DNA from: Megalopta genalis
Lineage: Eukaryota > Arthropoda > Insecta > Hymenoptera > Halictidae
Direction: 5' to 3'
DNA: 64,000 nucleotides
NCBI RefSeq assembly: GCF_051020955.1
Contig: NW_027477060.1
Span: 1-64,000 of the forward strand
Under the pieces are notes generated by a model, which saw only the letters and a list, made by a program, of their open reading frames with translations, made no database searches and was not told where the DNA came from. Made by a program: the position numbers and the translations under genes. Below, in pieces: positions 37,370 through 50,028 of this stretch; position 1 is the first letter of the stretch; each line of letters starts with the position of its first letter.

Positions 37370-40011
37370 GTTTAGCTTCAAATTCACGCGAAACATATGA
37401 TTTAGCTTCAAACACTTGGGGTATAAGTGATATAGCTTCAAATGCAGACTAATCAAACGAGTTAGCATCAAGATCCACGCGATACACATGATTTAGCTTC
37501 AAATACTTGCGATATAAGTGATGTAAATTCAACTGCAGGCGAAACGAACGTGTTAGCTTTAAATCCATGCGAAACACATGATTTAGCTGCAAATCAATGC
37601 GATGTAGAAGGTTTAGCTTCTTATCCATGCGATACACTAGATTTAGCTTCAAATCAATGCGATGTAGAAGGTTCTGCTTCAAATCCATGCGATACACAAG
37701 ATTTAGCTTCAAATCAATGCGATGTAGAAGGTTCAGCTTCAAATCCATGCGTCACATATGATTTAGCTTCAAATACTTGTGATATATATCATTTAGCTAC
37801 AACTGCATGCGAAACGAACGAGTTAGCTTCATATCCATGCGAAACACACGATTTATCTTCAAATCAATGCGATGTAGAAGGTTTAGCTTCAAATCAATAA
37901 GAGGTAGAAGGTTTAGCTACAAATCAATAGAATGTAGAAGGTTTAGCTACAAATCAATGCGATGTAGATGGTTTTCTTCAAATCCATGCGATACACAAGA
38001 ATTAGCTTCAAATCAATGCGATGTAGTAGGTTCAGCTTCAAATCCATGCGATAGAAGTGATGTAGCTTCAAATGCAGGAGGAACAAACGAGGTAGCTTCA
38101 ATTCCATGCGAAACAAATGATTTAACTTCAAATCAATGCGAAGTAGAAGGCGTAGCTTCAAATCCATGCGAAACAAATGGTTTAGCTACAAATACTTGTT
38201 ATATTCACTATTTAGCTACAACTGCATGCGAAACTAACGAGTTAGCTTCATATCCATGCGAAACACACGATTTATCTTCAAATCAATGCGATGTAGAAGG
38301 TTTAGCTTCAAATCAATAAGAGGTAGAAGGTTTAGCTTCAAATCAATAGAATGTAGAATGTTTAGCTACAAATCAATGCGATGTAGAAGGTTTAGCTTCA
38401 AATCCATACGAAACACATGATTTAGCTTCAAATCAATTCGAAGGACAAGACTTAGAATCAAATCCATGCGAAACAAATGATTTGGCTTCAAATCAATGCG
38501 AAGTAGAAGGCATAGCTTCAAATCCATGCGAAACAAATGGTTTAGCTACAAATAATTGTGGTATACATTATGTAGCTACAACTGCATGCGAAAAAAACGA
38601 GTTAGCTTCAAATCCATGCGAAACACATGATTTAGCTTCAAATCAATGCGATGTAGAAGGTTTAGCTTCAAATCCATGCGATACACAAGATTTAGCTTCA
38701 AATCAATGCGATGTAGTAGGTTCAGCTTCAAATCCATGCGACACATATGTTTTAGCTTCAAATACTTGCGATATAAGTGATATAGCTTTAAATACTGTAG
38801 GAACAAACGAGGTAGCTTCAAATCCATGCGAGACACATTATTTAGCTTCAAATCAATTCAATGTAGAAGGTTTAGCTTCAAATCCATACGAAACACATGA
38901 TTTAGCTTCAAATCAATTCGAAGGACAAGGTTTAGATTCAAATCCATGCGAAACAAATGATTTAGCTTCAAATGAATGCGAAGTAGAAGGCTTAGCTTCA
39001 AATCCGCGCAAAACAAATGGTTTAGCAACAAATACTTGTGATATACATTATTAAGATACAATTGCATGCAAAACGAACGAGTTAGCTTCAAATCCATGCG
39101 AAACACATGATTTAGCTGCAAATCAATGCGATGTAGTAGGTTCAGCTTCAAATCCATGCGACACATATGTTTTAGCTTCAAATACTTGCGATATAAGTGA
39201 TATAGCTTTAAATACTGTAGGAACAAACGAGGTAGCTTCAATTCCATGCGAGACACATGATTTAGCTTCAAATGAATGCGAAGTAGAAGGCTTAGCTTCA
39301 AATCCATGGAAAACAAATGGTTTAGCTACAAATACTTGTGATATACATTATTAAGCTACAACTGCATGCGAAACGAACGAGTTAGCTTCAAATCCATGCG
39401 AAACACATGATTTAGCTGCAAATCAATGTGATGTAGAAGGCTTAGCTTCAAATCCATGCGAAACAAATGATTTAGCTTCAAATGAATGCGAAGTAGAAGG
39501 CTTAGCTTCAAATCCATGCAAAACAAATGGTTTAGCTACAAATACTTGTGATATACATTATTAAGCTACAACTGCATGCGAAACGAACGAGTTAGCTTCA
39601 AATCCATGCGATTCACATGATTTAGCTTCAAACCAATGCGATGTAGAAGGTTTAGCTTCAAATCCATGCGATACACAAGATTTAGCTTCAAATCAATGCG
39701 ATGTAGTAGGTTCAGCTTCAAATCTATGCGACACATATGTTTTAGCTTCAAATACTTGCGATATAAGTGATATAGATTTAAATACTGTAGGAACAAACGA
39801 GGTAGCTTCAAATCCATGCGAGACACATGATTTAGCTTCAAATCAATTCGATGTAGAAGGTTTAGCATCAAATCCATACGAAACACATGATTTAGCTTCA
39901 AATCAATTCGAAGGACAAGGCTTAGATTCAAATCCATGCGAAACAAATGATTTAGCTTCAAATGAATGCGAAGTAGAAGGCTTAGCTTCAAATCCATGCA
40001 AAACAAATGAT

Positions 40012-41312
40012 TTAGCTACAAATACTTGTGATATACATTATTAAGCTACAACTGCATGCGAAACGAACGAGTTAGCTTCAAATCCATGCGATTCACATGA
40101 TTTAGCTTCAAACCAATGCGATGTAGAAGGTTTAGCTTCAAATCCATGCGAGACACATGATTTAGCTTCAAATCAATTCGATGTAGAAGGTTTAGCATCA
40201 AATCCATACGAACACATGATTTAGCTTCAAATCAATTCGAAGGACAAGGCTTAGATTCAAATCCATGCGAAACAAATGATTTAGCTTCAAATGAATGCGA
40301 AGTAGAAGGCTTAGCTTCAAATCCATGCAAAACAAATGATTTAGCTACAAATACTTGTGATATACATTATTAAGCTACAACTGCATGCGAAACGAACGAG
40401 TTAGCTTCAAATCCATGCGAAACACATGATTTCGCTGCAAATCAATGTGATGTGGAAGGCTTAGCTTCAAATCCATGCGAAACAAATGATTTAGCTTCAA
40501 ATGAATGCGAAGTAGAAGGCTTAGCTTCAAATCCATGCAAAACAAATGGTTTAGCTACAAATACTTGTGATATACATTATTAAGATACAACTGCATGCAA
40601 AACGAACGAGTTAGCTTCAAATCCATGCGAAACACATGATTTAGCTGCAAATCAATGCGATGTAGTAGGTTCAGCTTCAAATCCATGCGACACATATGTT
40701 TTAGCTTCAAATACTTGCGATATAAGTGATATAGCTTTAAATACTGTAGGAACAAACGAGGTAGCTTCAATTCCATGCGAGACACATGATTTAGCTTCAA
40801 ATGGATGCGAAGTAGAAGGCTTAGCTTCAAATCCATGCAAAACAAATGGTTTAGCTACAAATTCTTGTGATATACATTATTAAGCTACAACTGCATGCGA
40901 AACGAACGAGTTTGCTTCAAATCCATGCGAAACACATGATTTAGCTGCAAATCAATGCAATGAAGAAGGTTTAGCTTCAAATCCATGCGAAACAAATGAT
41001 TTAGCTTCAAATGAATGCGAAGTAGAAGGCTTAGCTTCAAATCCATGCAAAACAAATGGTTTAGCTGCAAATACTTGTGATATACATTATTAAGCTACAC
41101 CTGCATGCGAAACGAACGAGTTAGCTTCAAATCCATGCGAAACACATGATTTAGCTGCAAATCAATGCGATGTAGTAGGTTCAGCTTCAAATCCATGCGA
41201 CACATATGTTTTAGCTTCAAATACTTGCGATATAAGTGATATAGCTTTAAATACTGTAGGAACAAACGAGGTAGCTTCAATTCCATGCGAGACACATGAT
41301 TTAGCTTCAAAT
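40012..41312. repeat. 1,559-bp-offset duplication, left copy (pairs with 41,571-42,871)
   Basis: About 1.3 kb matches at an offset of 1,559 bp, which is 52 units less one base. Both copies contain the same one-base deletion (CCATACGAACACATG for CCATACGAAACACATG, near 40,210 and 41,769), the same TAAGATACAACTGC variant and the same GAGTTTGCTTC variant. The deletion therefore preceded the duplication. Confidence 0.85.
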
Positions 41313-41570
41313 GAATGCGAAGTAGAAGGCTTAGCTTCAAATCCATGCAAAACAAATGGTTTAGCTACAAATACTTGTGATATACATTATTAAGCTACAA
41401 CTGCATGCGCAACGAACGAGTTAGCTTCAAATCCATGCGAAACACATGATTTAGCTGCAAATCAATGTGATGTAGAAGGCTTAGCTTCAAATCCATGCGA
41501 AACAAATGATTTAGCTTCAAATGAATGCGAAGTAGAAGGCTTAGCTTCAAATCCATGCAAAACAAATGGT

Positions 41571-42871
41571 TTAGCTACAAATACTTGTGATATACATTAT
41601 TAAGCTACAACTGCATGCGAAACGAACGAGTTAGCTTCAAATCCATGCGATTCACATGATTTAGCTTCAAACCAATGCGATGTAGAAGGTTTAGCTTCAA
41701 ATCCATGCGAGACACATGATTTAGCTTCAAATCAATTCGATGTAGAAGGTTTAGCATCAAATCCATACGAACACATGATTTAGCTTCAAATCAATTCGAA
41801 GGACAAGGCTTAGATTCAAATCCATGCGAAACAAATGATTTAGCTTCAAATGAATGCGAAGTAGAAGGCTTAGCTTCAAATCCATGCAAAACAAATGATT
41901 TAGCTACAAATACTTGTGATATACATTATTAAGCTACAACTGCATGCGAAACGAACGAGTTAGCTTCAAATCCATGCGAAACACATGATTTCGCTGCAAA
42001 TCAATGTGATGTGGAAGGCTTAGCTTCAAATCCATGCGAAACAAATGATTTAGCTTCAAATGAATGCGAAGTAGAAGGCTTAGCTTCAAATCCATGCAAA
42101 ACAAATGGTTTAGCTACAAATACTTGTGATATACATTATTAAGATACAACTGCATGCAAAACGAACGAGTTAGCTTCAAATCCATGCGAAACACATGATT
42201 TAGCTGCAAATCAATGCGATGTAGTAGGTTCAGCTTCAAATCCATGCGACACATATGTTTTAGCTTCAAATACTTGCGATATAAGTGATATAGCTTTAAA
42301 TACTGTAGGAACAAACGAGGTAGCTTCAATTCCATGCGAGACACATGATTTAGCTTCAAATGGATGCGAAGTAGAAGGCTTAGCTTCAAATCCATGCAAA
42401 ACAAATGGTTTAGCTACAAATTCTTGTGATATACATTATTAAGCTACAACTGCATGCGAAACGTACGAGTTTGCTTCAAATCCATGCGAAACACATGATT
42501 TAGCTGCAAATCAATGCAATGAAGAAGGTTTAGCTTCAAATCCATGCGAAACAAATGATTTAGCTTCAAATGAATGCGAAGTAGAAGGCTTAGCTTCAAA
42601 TCCATGCAAAACAAATGGTTTAGCTGCAAATACTTGTGATATACATTATTAAGCTACACCTGCATGCGAAACGAACGAGTTAGCTTCAAATCCATGCGAA
42701 ACACATGATTTAGCTGCAAATCAATGCGATGTAGTAGGTTCAGCTTCAAATCCATGCGACACATATGTTTTAGCTTCAAATACTTGCGATATAAGTGATA
42801 TAGCTTTAAATACTGTAGGAACAAACGAGGTAGCTTCAATTCCATGCGAGACACATGATTTAGCTTCAAAT
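41571..42871. repeat. 1,559-bp-offset duplication, right copy (pairs with 40,012-41,312)
   Basis: This is the right-hand member. It is nearly identical to the left copy; one change I saw is ACGTACGAG (near 42,464) for ACGAACGAG. Homology stops near 42,871, where this copy goes into CAATTCGATG and the other into GAATGCGAAG. Confidence 0.85.
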
Positions 42872-45800
42872 CAATTCGATGTAGAAGGTTTAGCATCAAA
42901 TCCATACGAAACACATGATTTAGCTTCAAATCAATTCGAAGGACAAGGCTTAGATTCAAATCCATGCGAAACAAATGATTTAGCTTCAAATGAATGCGAA
43001 GTAGAAGGCTGAGCTTCAAATCCATGCAAAACAAATGATTTAGCTACAAATACTTGTGATATACATTATTAAGCTACAACTGCATGCGAAACGAACGAGT
43101 TAGCTTCAAATCCATGCGAAACACATGATTTCGATGCAAATCAATGTGATGTAGAAGGCTTAGCTTCAAATCCATGCGAAACAAATGATTTAGCTTCAAA
43201 TGAATGCGAAGTAGAAGGCTTAGCTTCAAATCCATGCAAAACAAATGGTTTAGCTACAAATACTTGTGATATACATTATTAAGCTACAACTGCATGCGAA
43301 ACGAACGAGTTAGCTTCAAATCCATGCGATTCACATGATTTAGCTTCAAACCAATGCGATGTAGAAGGTTTAGCTTCAAATCCATGCGATACACAAGATT
43401 TAGCTTCAAATCAATGCGATGTAGTAGGTTCAGCTTCAAATCCATGCGACACATATGTTTTAGCTTCAAATACTTGCGATATAAGTGATATAGATTTAAA
43501 TACTGTAGGAACAAACGAGGTAGCTTCAAATCCATGCGAGACACATGATTTAGCTTCAAATCAATTCGATGTAGAAGGTTTAGCATCAAATCCATACGAA
43601 ACACATGATTTAGCTTCAAATCAATTCGAAGGACAAGGCTTAGATTCAAATCCATGCGAAACAAATGATTTAGCTTCAAATGAATGCGAAGTAGAAGGCT
43701 TAGCTTCAAATCCATGCAAAACAAATGATTTAGCTACAAATACTTGTGATATACATTATTAAGCTACAACTGCATGCGAAACGAACGAGTTAGCTTCAAA
43801 TCCATGCGAAACACATGATTTAGCTGCAAATCAATGCAATGAAGAAGGTTTAGCTTCAAATCCATGCGAAACAAATGATTTAGCTTCAAATGAATGCGAA
43901 GTAGAAGGCTTAGCTTCAAATCCATGCAAAACAAATGGTTTAGCTGCAAATACTTGTGATATACATTATTAAGCTACACCTGCATGCGAAACGAACGAGT
44001 TAGCTTCAAATCCATGCGAAACACATGATTTAGCTGCAAATCAATGTGATGTAGAAGGCTTAGCTTCAAATCCATGCGAAACAAATGATTTAGCCTCAAA
44101 TGAATGCGAAGTAGACGGCTTAGCTTCAAATCCATGCAAAACAAATGGTTTAGCTGCAAATACTTGTGATATACATTATTAAGCTACAACTGCATGCGAA
44201 ACGAACGAGTTAGCTTAAATCCATGCGAAACACATGATTTCGCTGCAAATCAATGTGATGTAGAAGGCTTAGCTTCAAATCCATGCGAAACAAATGATTT
44301 AGCTTCAAATGAATGCGAAGTAGAAGGCTTAGCTTCAAATCCATGCAAAACAAATGGTTTAGCTACAAATACTTGTGATATACATTATTAAGATACAACT
44401 GCATGCAAAACGAACGAGTTAGCTTCAAATCCATGCGAAACACATGATTTAGCTGCAAATCAATGCGATGTAGTAGGTTCAGCTTCAAATCCATGCGACA
44501 CATATGTTTTAGCTTCAAATACTTGCGATATAAGTGATATAGCTTTAAATACTGTAGGAACAAACGAGGTAGCTTCAATTCCATGCGAGACACATGATTT
44601 AGCTTCAAATGGATGCGAAGTAGAAGGCTTAGCTTCAATCCATGCAAAACAAATGGTTTAGCTGCAAATACTTGTGATATACATTATTAAGCTACACCTG
44701 CATGCGAAACGAACGAGTTAGCTTCAAATCCATGCGAAACACATGATTTAGCTGCAAATCAATGTGATGTAGAAGGTTTAGCTTCAAATCCATGCGATAC
44801 ACAAGATTTAGCTTCAAATCAATGCGATGTAGTAGGTTCAGCTTCAAATCCATGCGACACATATGTTTTAGCTTCAAATACTTGCGATATAAGTGATATA
44901 AATTTAAATACTGTAGGAACAAACGAGGTAGCTTCAAATCCATGCGAGACACATGATTTAGCTTCAAATCAATTCGATGTAGAAGGTTTAGCATCAAATC
45001 CATACGAAACACATGATTTAGCTTCAAATCAATTCGAAGGACAAGGCTTAGATTCAAATCCATGCGAAACAAATGATTTAGCTTCAAATGAATGCGAAGT
45101 AGAAGGCTGAGCTTCAAATCCATGCAAAACAAATGATTTAGCTACAAATACTTGTGATATACATTATTAAGCTACAACTGCATGCGAAACGAACGAGTTA
45201 GCTTCAAATCCATGCGAAACACATGATTTCGCTGCAAATCAATGTGATGTAGAAGGCTTAGCTTCAAATCCATGCGAAACAAATGATTTAGCTTCAAATG
45301 AATGCGAAGTAGAAGGCTTAGCTTCAAATCCATGCAAAACAAATGGTTTAGCTACAAATACTTGTGATATACATTATTAAGCTACAACTGCATGCGAAAC
45401 GAACGAGTTAGCTTCAAATCCATGCGATTCACATGATTTAGCTTCAAACCAATGCGATGTAGAAGGTTTAGCTTCAAATCCATGCGATACACAAGATTTA
45501 GCTTCAAATCAATGCGATGTAGTAGGTTCAGCTTCAAATCCATGCGACACATATGTTTTAGCTTCAAATACTTGCGATATAAGTGATATAGATTTAAATA
45601 CTGTAGGAACAAACGAGGTAGCTTCAAATCCATGCGAGACACATGATTTAGCTTCAAATCAATTCGATGTAGAAGGTTTAGCATCAAATCCATACGAAAC
45701 ACATGATTTAGCTTCAAATCAATTCGAAGGACAAGGCTTAGATTCAAATCCATGCGAAACAAATGATTTAGCTTCAAATGAATGCGAAGTAGAAGGCTTA

Positions 45801-48800
45801 GCTTCAAATCCATGCAAAACAAATGATTTAGCTACAAATACTTGTGATATACATTATTAAGCTACAACTGCATGCGAAACGAACGAGTTAGCTTCAAATC
45901 CATGCGATTCACATGATTTAGATTCAAACCAATGCGATGTAGAAGGTTTAGCTTCAAATCCATGCGATACACAAGATTTAGCTTCAAATCAATGCGATGT
46001 AGTAGGTTCAGCTTCAAATCCATGCGACACATATGTTTTAGCTTCAAATACTTGCGATATAAGTGATATAGATTTAAATACTGTAGGAACAAACGAGGTA
46101 GCTTCAAATCCATGCGAGACACATGATTTAGCTTCAAATCAATTCGATGTAGAAGGTTTAGCATCAAATCCATACGAAACACATGATTTATCTTCAAATC
46201 AATTCGAAGGACAAGGCTTAGATTCAAATCCATGCGAAACGAATGATTTAGCTTCAAATGAATGCGAAGTAGAAGGCTTAGCTTCAAATCCATGCAAAAC
46301 AAATGATTTAGCTACAAATACTTGTGATATACATTATTAAGCTACAACTGCATGCGAAACGAACGAGTTAGCTTCAAATCCATGCGAAACACATGATTTC
46401 GCTGCAAATCAATGTGATGTAGAAGGCTTAGCTTCAAATCCATGCGAAACAAATGATTTAGCTTCAAATGAATGCGAAGTAGAAGGCTTAGCTTCAAATC
46501 CATGCAAAACAAATGGTTTAGCTACAAATACTTGTGATATACATTATTAAGCTACAACTGCATGCGAAACGAACGAGTTAGCTTCAAATCCATGCGATTC
46601 ACATGATTTAGCTTCAAACCAATGCGATGCAGAAGGTTTAGCTTCAAATCCATGCGATACACAAGATTTAGCTTCAAATCAATGCGATGTAGTAGGTTCA
46701 GCTTCAAATCCATGCGACACATATGTTTTAGCTTCAAATACTTGCGATATAAGTGATATAGATTTAAATACTGTAGGAACAAACGAGGTAGCTTCAAATC
46801 CATGCGAGACACATGATTTAGATTCAAATCAATTCGATGTAGAAGGTTTAGCATCAAATCCATACGAAACACATGATTTAGCTTCAAATCAATTCGAAGG
46901 ACAAGGCTTAGATTCAAATCCATGCGAAACAAATGATTTAGCTTCAAATGAATGCGAAGTAGAAGGCTTAGCTTCAAATCCATGCAAAACAAATGATTTA
47001 GCTACAAATACTTGTGATATACATTATTAAGCTACAACTGCATGCGAAACGAACGAGTTAGCTTCAAATCCATGCGATTCACATGATTTAGATTCAAACC
47101 AATGCGATGTAGAAGGTTTAGCTTCAAATCCATGCGATACACAAGATTTAGCTTCAAATCAATGCGATGTAGTAGGTTCAGCTTCAAATCCATGCGACAC
47201 ATATGTTTTAGCTTCAAATACTTGCGATATAAGTGATATAGCTTTAAATACTGTAGGAACAAACGAGGTAGCTTCAATTCCATGCGAGACACATGATTTA
47301 GCTTCAAATCAATTCGAAGGACAAGGCTTAGATTCAAATCCATACGAAACACATGATTTAGCTTCAAATGAATGCGAAGTAGAAGGCTTAGCTTCAAATC
47401 CATGCAAAACAAATGGTTTAGCTACAAATACTTGTGATATACATTATTAAGCTACAACTGCATGCGAAACGAACGACTTAGCTTCAAATCCATGCGATAC
47501 ACAAGATTTAGCTTCAAATCAATGCGATGTAGTAGGTTCAGCTTCAAATCCATGCGACACATAAGTTTTAGCTTCAAATACTTGCGATATAAGTGATATA
47601 GCTTTAAATACTGTAGGAACAAACGAGGTAGCTTCAATTCATGCGAGACACATGATTTAGCTTCAAATCAATTCGAAGGACAAGGCTTAGATTCAAATCC
47701 ATACGAAACACATGATTTAGCTTCAAATGAATGCGAAGTAGAAGGCTTAGCTTCAAATCCATGCAAAACAAATGGTTTAGCTACAAATACTTGTGATATA
47801 CATTATTAAGCTACAACTGCATGCGAAACGAACGACTTAGCTTCAATCCATGCGATACACAAGATTTAGCTTCAAATCAATGCGATGTAGTAGGTGTCAG
47901 CTTCAAATCCATGCGATATAAGTGATATAGCTATAAAAGTAGGAGGAACAAACGAGGTAGCTACAATTCCATGCGAAACAAATGAGTTAGCTTTAAATGA
48001 ATGCGAAGTAGAAGGCTTAGCTTCAAATCCATGCGAAACAAATGGTTTAGCTTCAAATACTGGTGATATACGTTATTTAGATTTTACTGCATGCGCAACG
48101 AACGAGTTAGCTTCAAATCCATGCGAAACAAATGATTTAGCTTCAAATGAATGCGAAGTAGAAGGCTTAGCTTCAAATCCATGCAAAACAAATGGTTTAG
48201 CTACAAATACTTGTGATATACATTATTAAGCTACAACTGCATGCGAAACGAACGAGTTAGCTTCAAATCCATGCGAAACACAAGATTTAGCTTCACATCA
48301 ATGCGATGTAGTAGGTTCAGCTTCAAATCCATGCGACACATATGTTTTAGCTTCAAATACTTGCGATATAAGTGATATAGATTTAAATACTATAGGAACA
48401 AACGAGGTAGCTTCAAATCCATGCGAGACACATGATTTAGCTTCAAATCAATTCGATGTAGAAGGTTTAGCATCAAATCCATACGAAACACATGATTTAG
48501 CTTCAAATCAATTCGAAGGACAAGGCTTAGATTCAAATCCATGCGAAACAAATGATTTAGCTTCAAATGAATGCGAAGTAGAAGGCTTAGCTTCAAATCC
48601 ATGCAAAACAAATGGTTTAGCTACAAATACTTGTGATATATATCATTTAGCTACAACTGCATGTGAAACGAACGAGTTAGCTTCAAATCCATGCGATTCA
48701 CATGATTTAGCTTCAAACCAATGCGATGTAGAAGGTTTAGCTTCAAATCCATGCGATACACAAGATTTAGCTTCAAATCAATGCGATGTAGTAGGTTCAG

Positions 48801-49007
48801 CTTCAAATCCATGCGACACATATGTTTTAGCTTCAAATACTTGCGATATAAGTGATATAGCTTTAAATACTGTAGGAACAAACGAGGTAGCTTCAATTCC
48901 ATGCGAGACACACGATTTAGCTTCAAATCAATTCGATGTAGAAGGTTTAGCTTCAAATCCATACGAAACACATGATTTAGCAAAATCAATTCGAAGGACA
49001 TGGCTTA

Positions 49008-49018
49008 GGTTCAAATCC
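49008..49018 (+). promoter_or_regulatory. Sequence match to a Pol III B-box (GGTTCAAATCC), exemplar; function doubtful
   Basis: GGTTCAAATCC fits the tRNA-type B-box consensus GGTTCRANTCC. It arises in units with GGCTTAGGTTC and recurs at 50,388, 51,768, 55,608, 58,668 and 59,782. The common unit core GCTTCAAATCC differs from it by one base. No A-box, tRNA fold or terminator run was found beside it, so a chance match within one HOR lineage is the simplest reading. Confidence 0.12.
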
Positions 49019-49128
49019 ATGCGAAACAAATGATTTAGCTTCAAATGAATGCGATGTAGAAGGCTTAGCTTCAAATCCATGCAAAACAAATGGTTTAGCT
49101 ACAAATACTTGTGATAAACATTATTAAG

Positions 49129-49608
49129 CTACAACTGCATGCGAAACGAACGAGTTAGCTTCAAATCCATGCGATTCACATGATTTAGCTTCAAACCAAT
49201 GCGATGTAGAAGGTTTAGCTTCAAATCCATGCGATACACAAGATTTAGCTTCACATCAATGCGATGTAGTAGGTTCAGCTTCAAATCCATGCGACACATA
49301 TGTTTTAGATTCAAATACTTGCGATATAAGTGATATAGATTTAAATACTGTAGGAACAAACGAGGTAGCTTCAAATCCATGCGAGACACATGATTCAGCT
49401 TCAAATCAATTCGATGTAGAAGGTTTAGCATCAAATCCATACGAAACACATGATTTAGCTTCAAATCAATTCGAAGGACAAGGCTTAGATTCAAATCCAT
49501 GCGAAACAAATGATTTAGCTTCAAATGAATGCGAAGTACAAGGCTTAGCTTCAAATCCATGCAAAACAAATGGTTTAGCTACAAATACTTGTGATATACA
49601 TTATTAAG
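49129..49608. repeat. 480-bp (16-unit) HOR, exemplar
   Basis: Sixteen units run from one GCTACAACTGCATGCG unit to the next. By inspection this copy is identical to 50,929-51,408 and nearly identical to 54,769-55,248 and 55,729-56,208. Diagnostic units in order include CGATTCACATGAT, AACCAATGCGATG, CGATACACAAGAT, GTAGTAGGTTCAG, CGACACATATG, ATACTTGCGATATAAG, ATACTGTAGGAAC, CGAGACACATG, CAATTCGATG, CCATACGAAAC, CAATTCGAAGGAC and GAATGCGAAGTAC. The - strand is open for 146 codons in each such HOR, bounded by TAG on both sides. Confidence 0.92.
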
Positions 49609-50028
49609 CTACAACTGCATGCGAAACGAACGAGTTAGCTTCAAATCCATGCGATTCACATGATTTAGCTTCAAACCAATGCGATGTAGAAGGTTTAGCT
49701 TCAAATCCATACGATACACAAGATTTAGCTTCAAATCAATGCGATGTAGTAGGTTCAGCTTCAAATCCATGCGACACATATGTTTTAGCTTCAAATACTT
49801 GCGATATAAGTGATATAGATTTAAATACTGTAGGAACGAACGAGGTAGCTTCAAATCCATGCGAGACACATGATTTAGCTTCAAATCAATTCGATGTAGA
49901 AGGTTTAGCTTCAAATCCATGCGAAACAAATGATTTAGCTTCAAATGAATGCGAAGTAGAAGGCTTAGCTTCAAATCCATGCAAAACAAATGGATTAGCT
50001 ACAAATACTTGTGATATATATCATTTAG
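49609..50028. repeat. 420-bp (14-unit) HOR variant, exemplar
   Basis: This is the same order as the 480-bp HOR, but the two units with CCATACGAAAC and CAATTCGAAGGAC are missing: the CAATTCGATGTAG unit is followed directly by the CCATGCGAAACAAATG unit. Other 420-bp copies arise by loss of different unit pairs, for example 50,509-50,928, which lacks the AGAAGG/CACAAG pair near its start. The 420-bp class is thus not a single lineage. Confidence 0.88.

Larger units (their letters stand above)
34261..39355. repeat. Block C3: transitional domain with a third partial copy of the 3,030-bp segment
   Basis: Type-B units form mixed modules. The domain contains the longest - open frame, the third partial copy of the upstream duplication, two copies of the double-stop module (near 37,897 and 38,315), and the first full examples of the HOR terminal units that dominate to the right. 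No non-repeat sequence was found. Confidence 0.8.

Noticed and set aside
49008..49018. tRNA gene around the B-box match
   Set aside because: No acceptor stem, anticodon arm or A-box can be formed in the surrounding units, and the same flanks repeat across the array.
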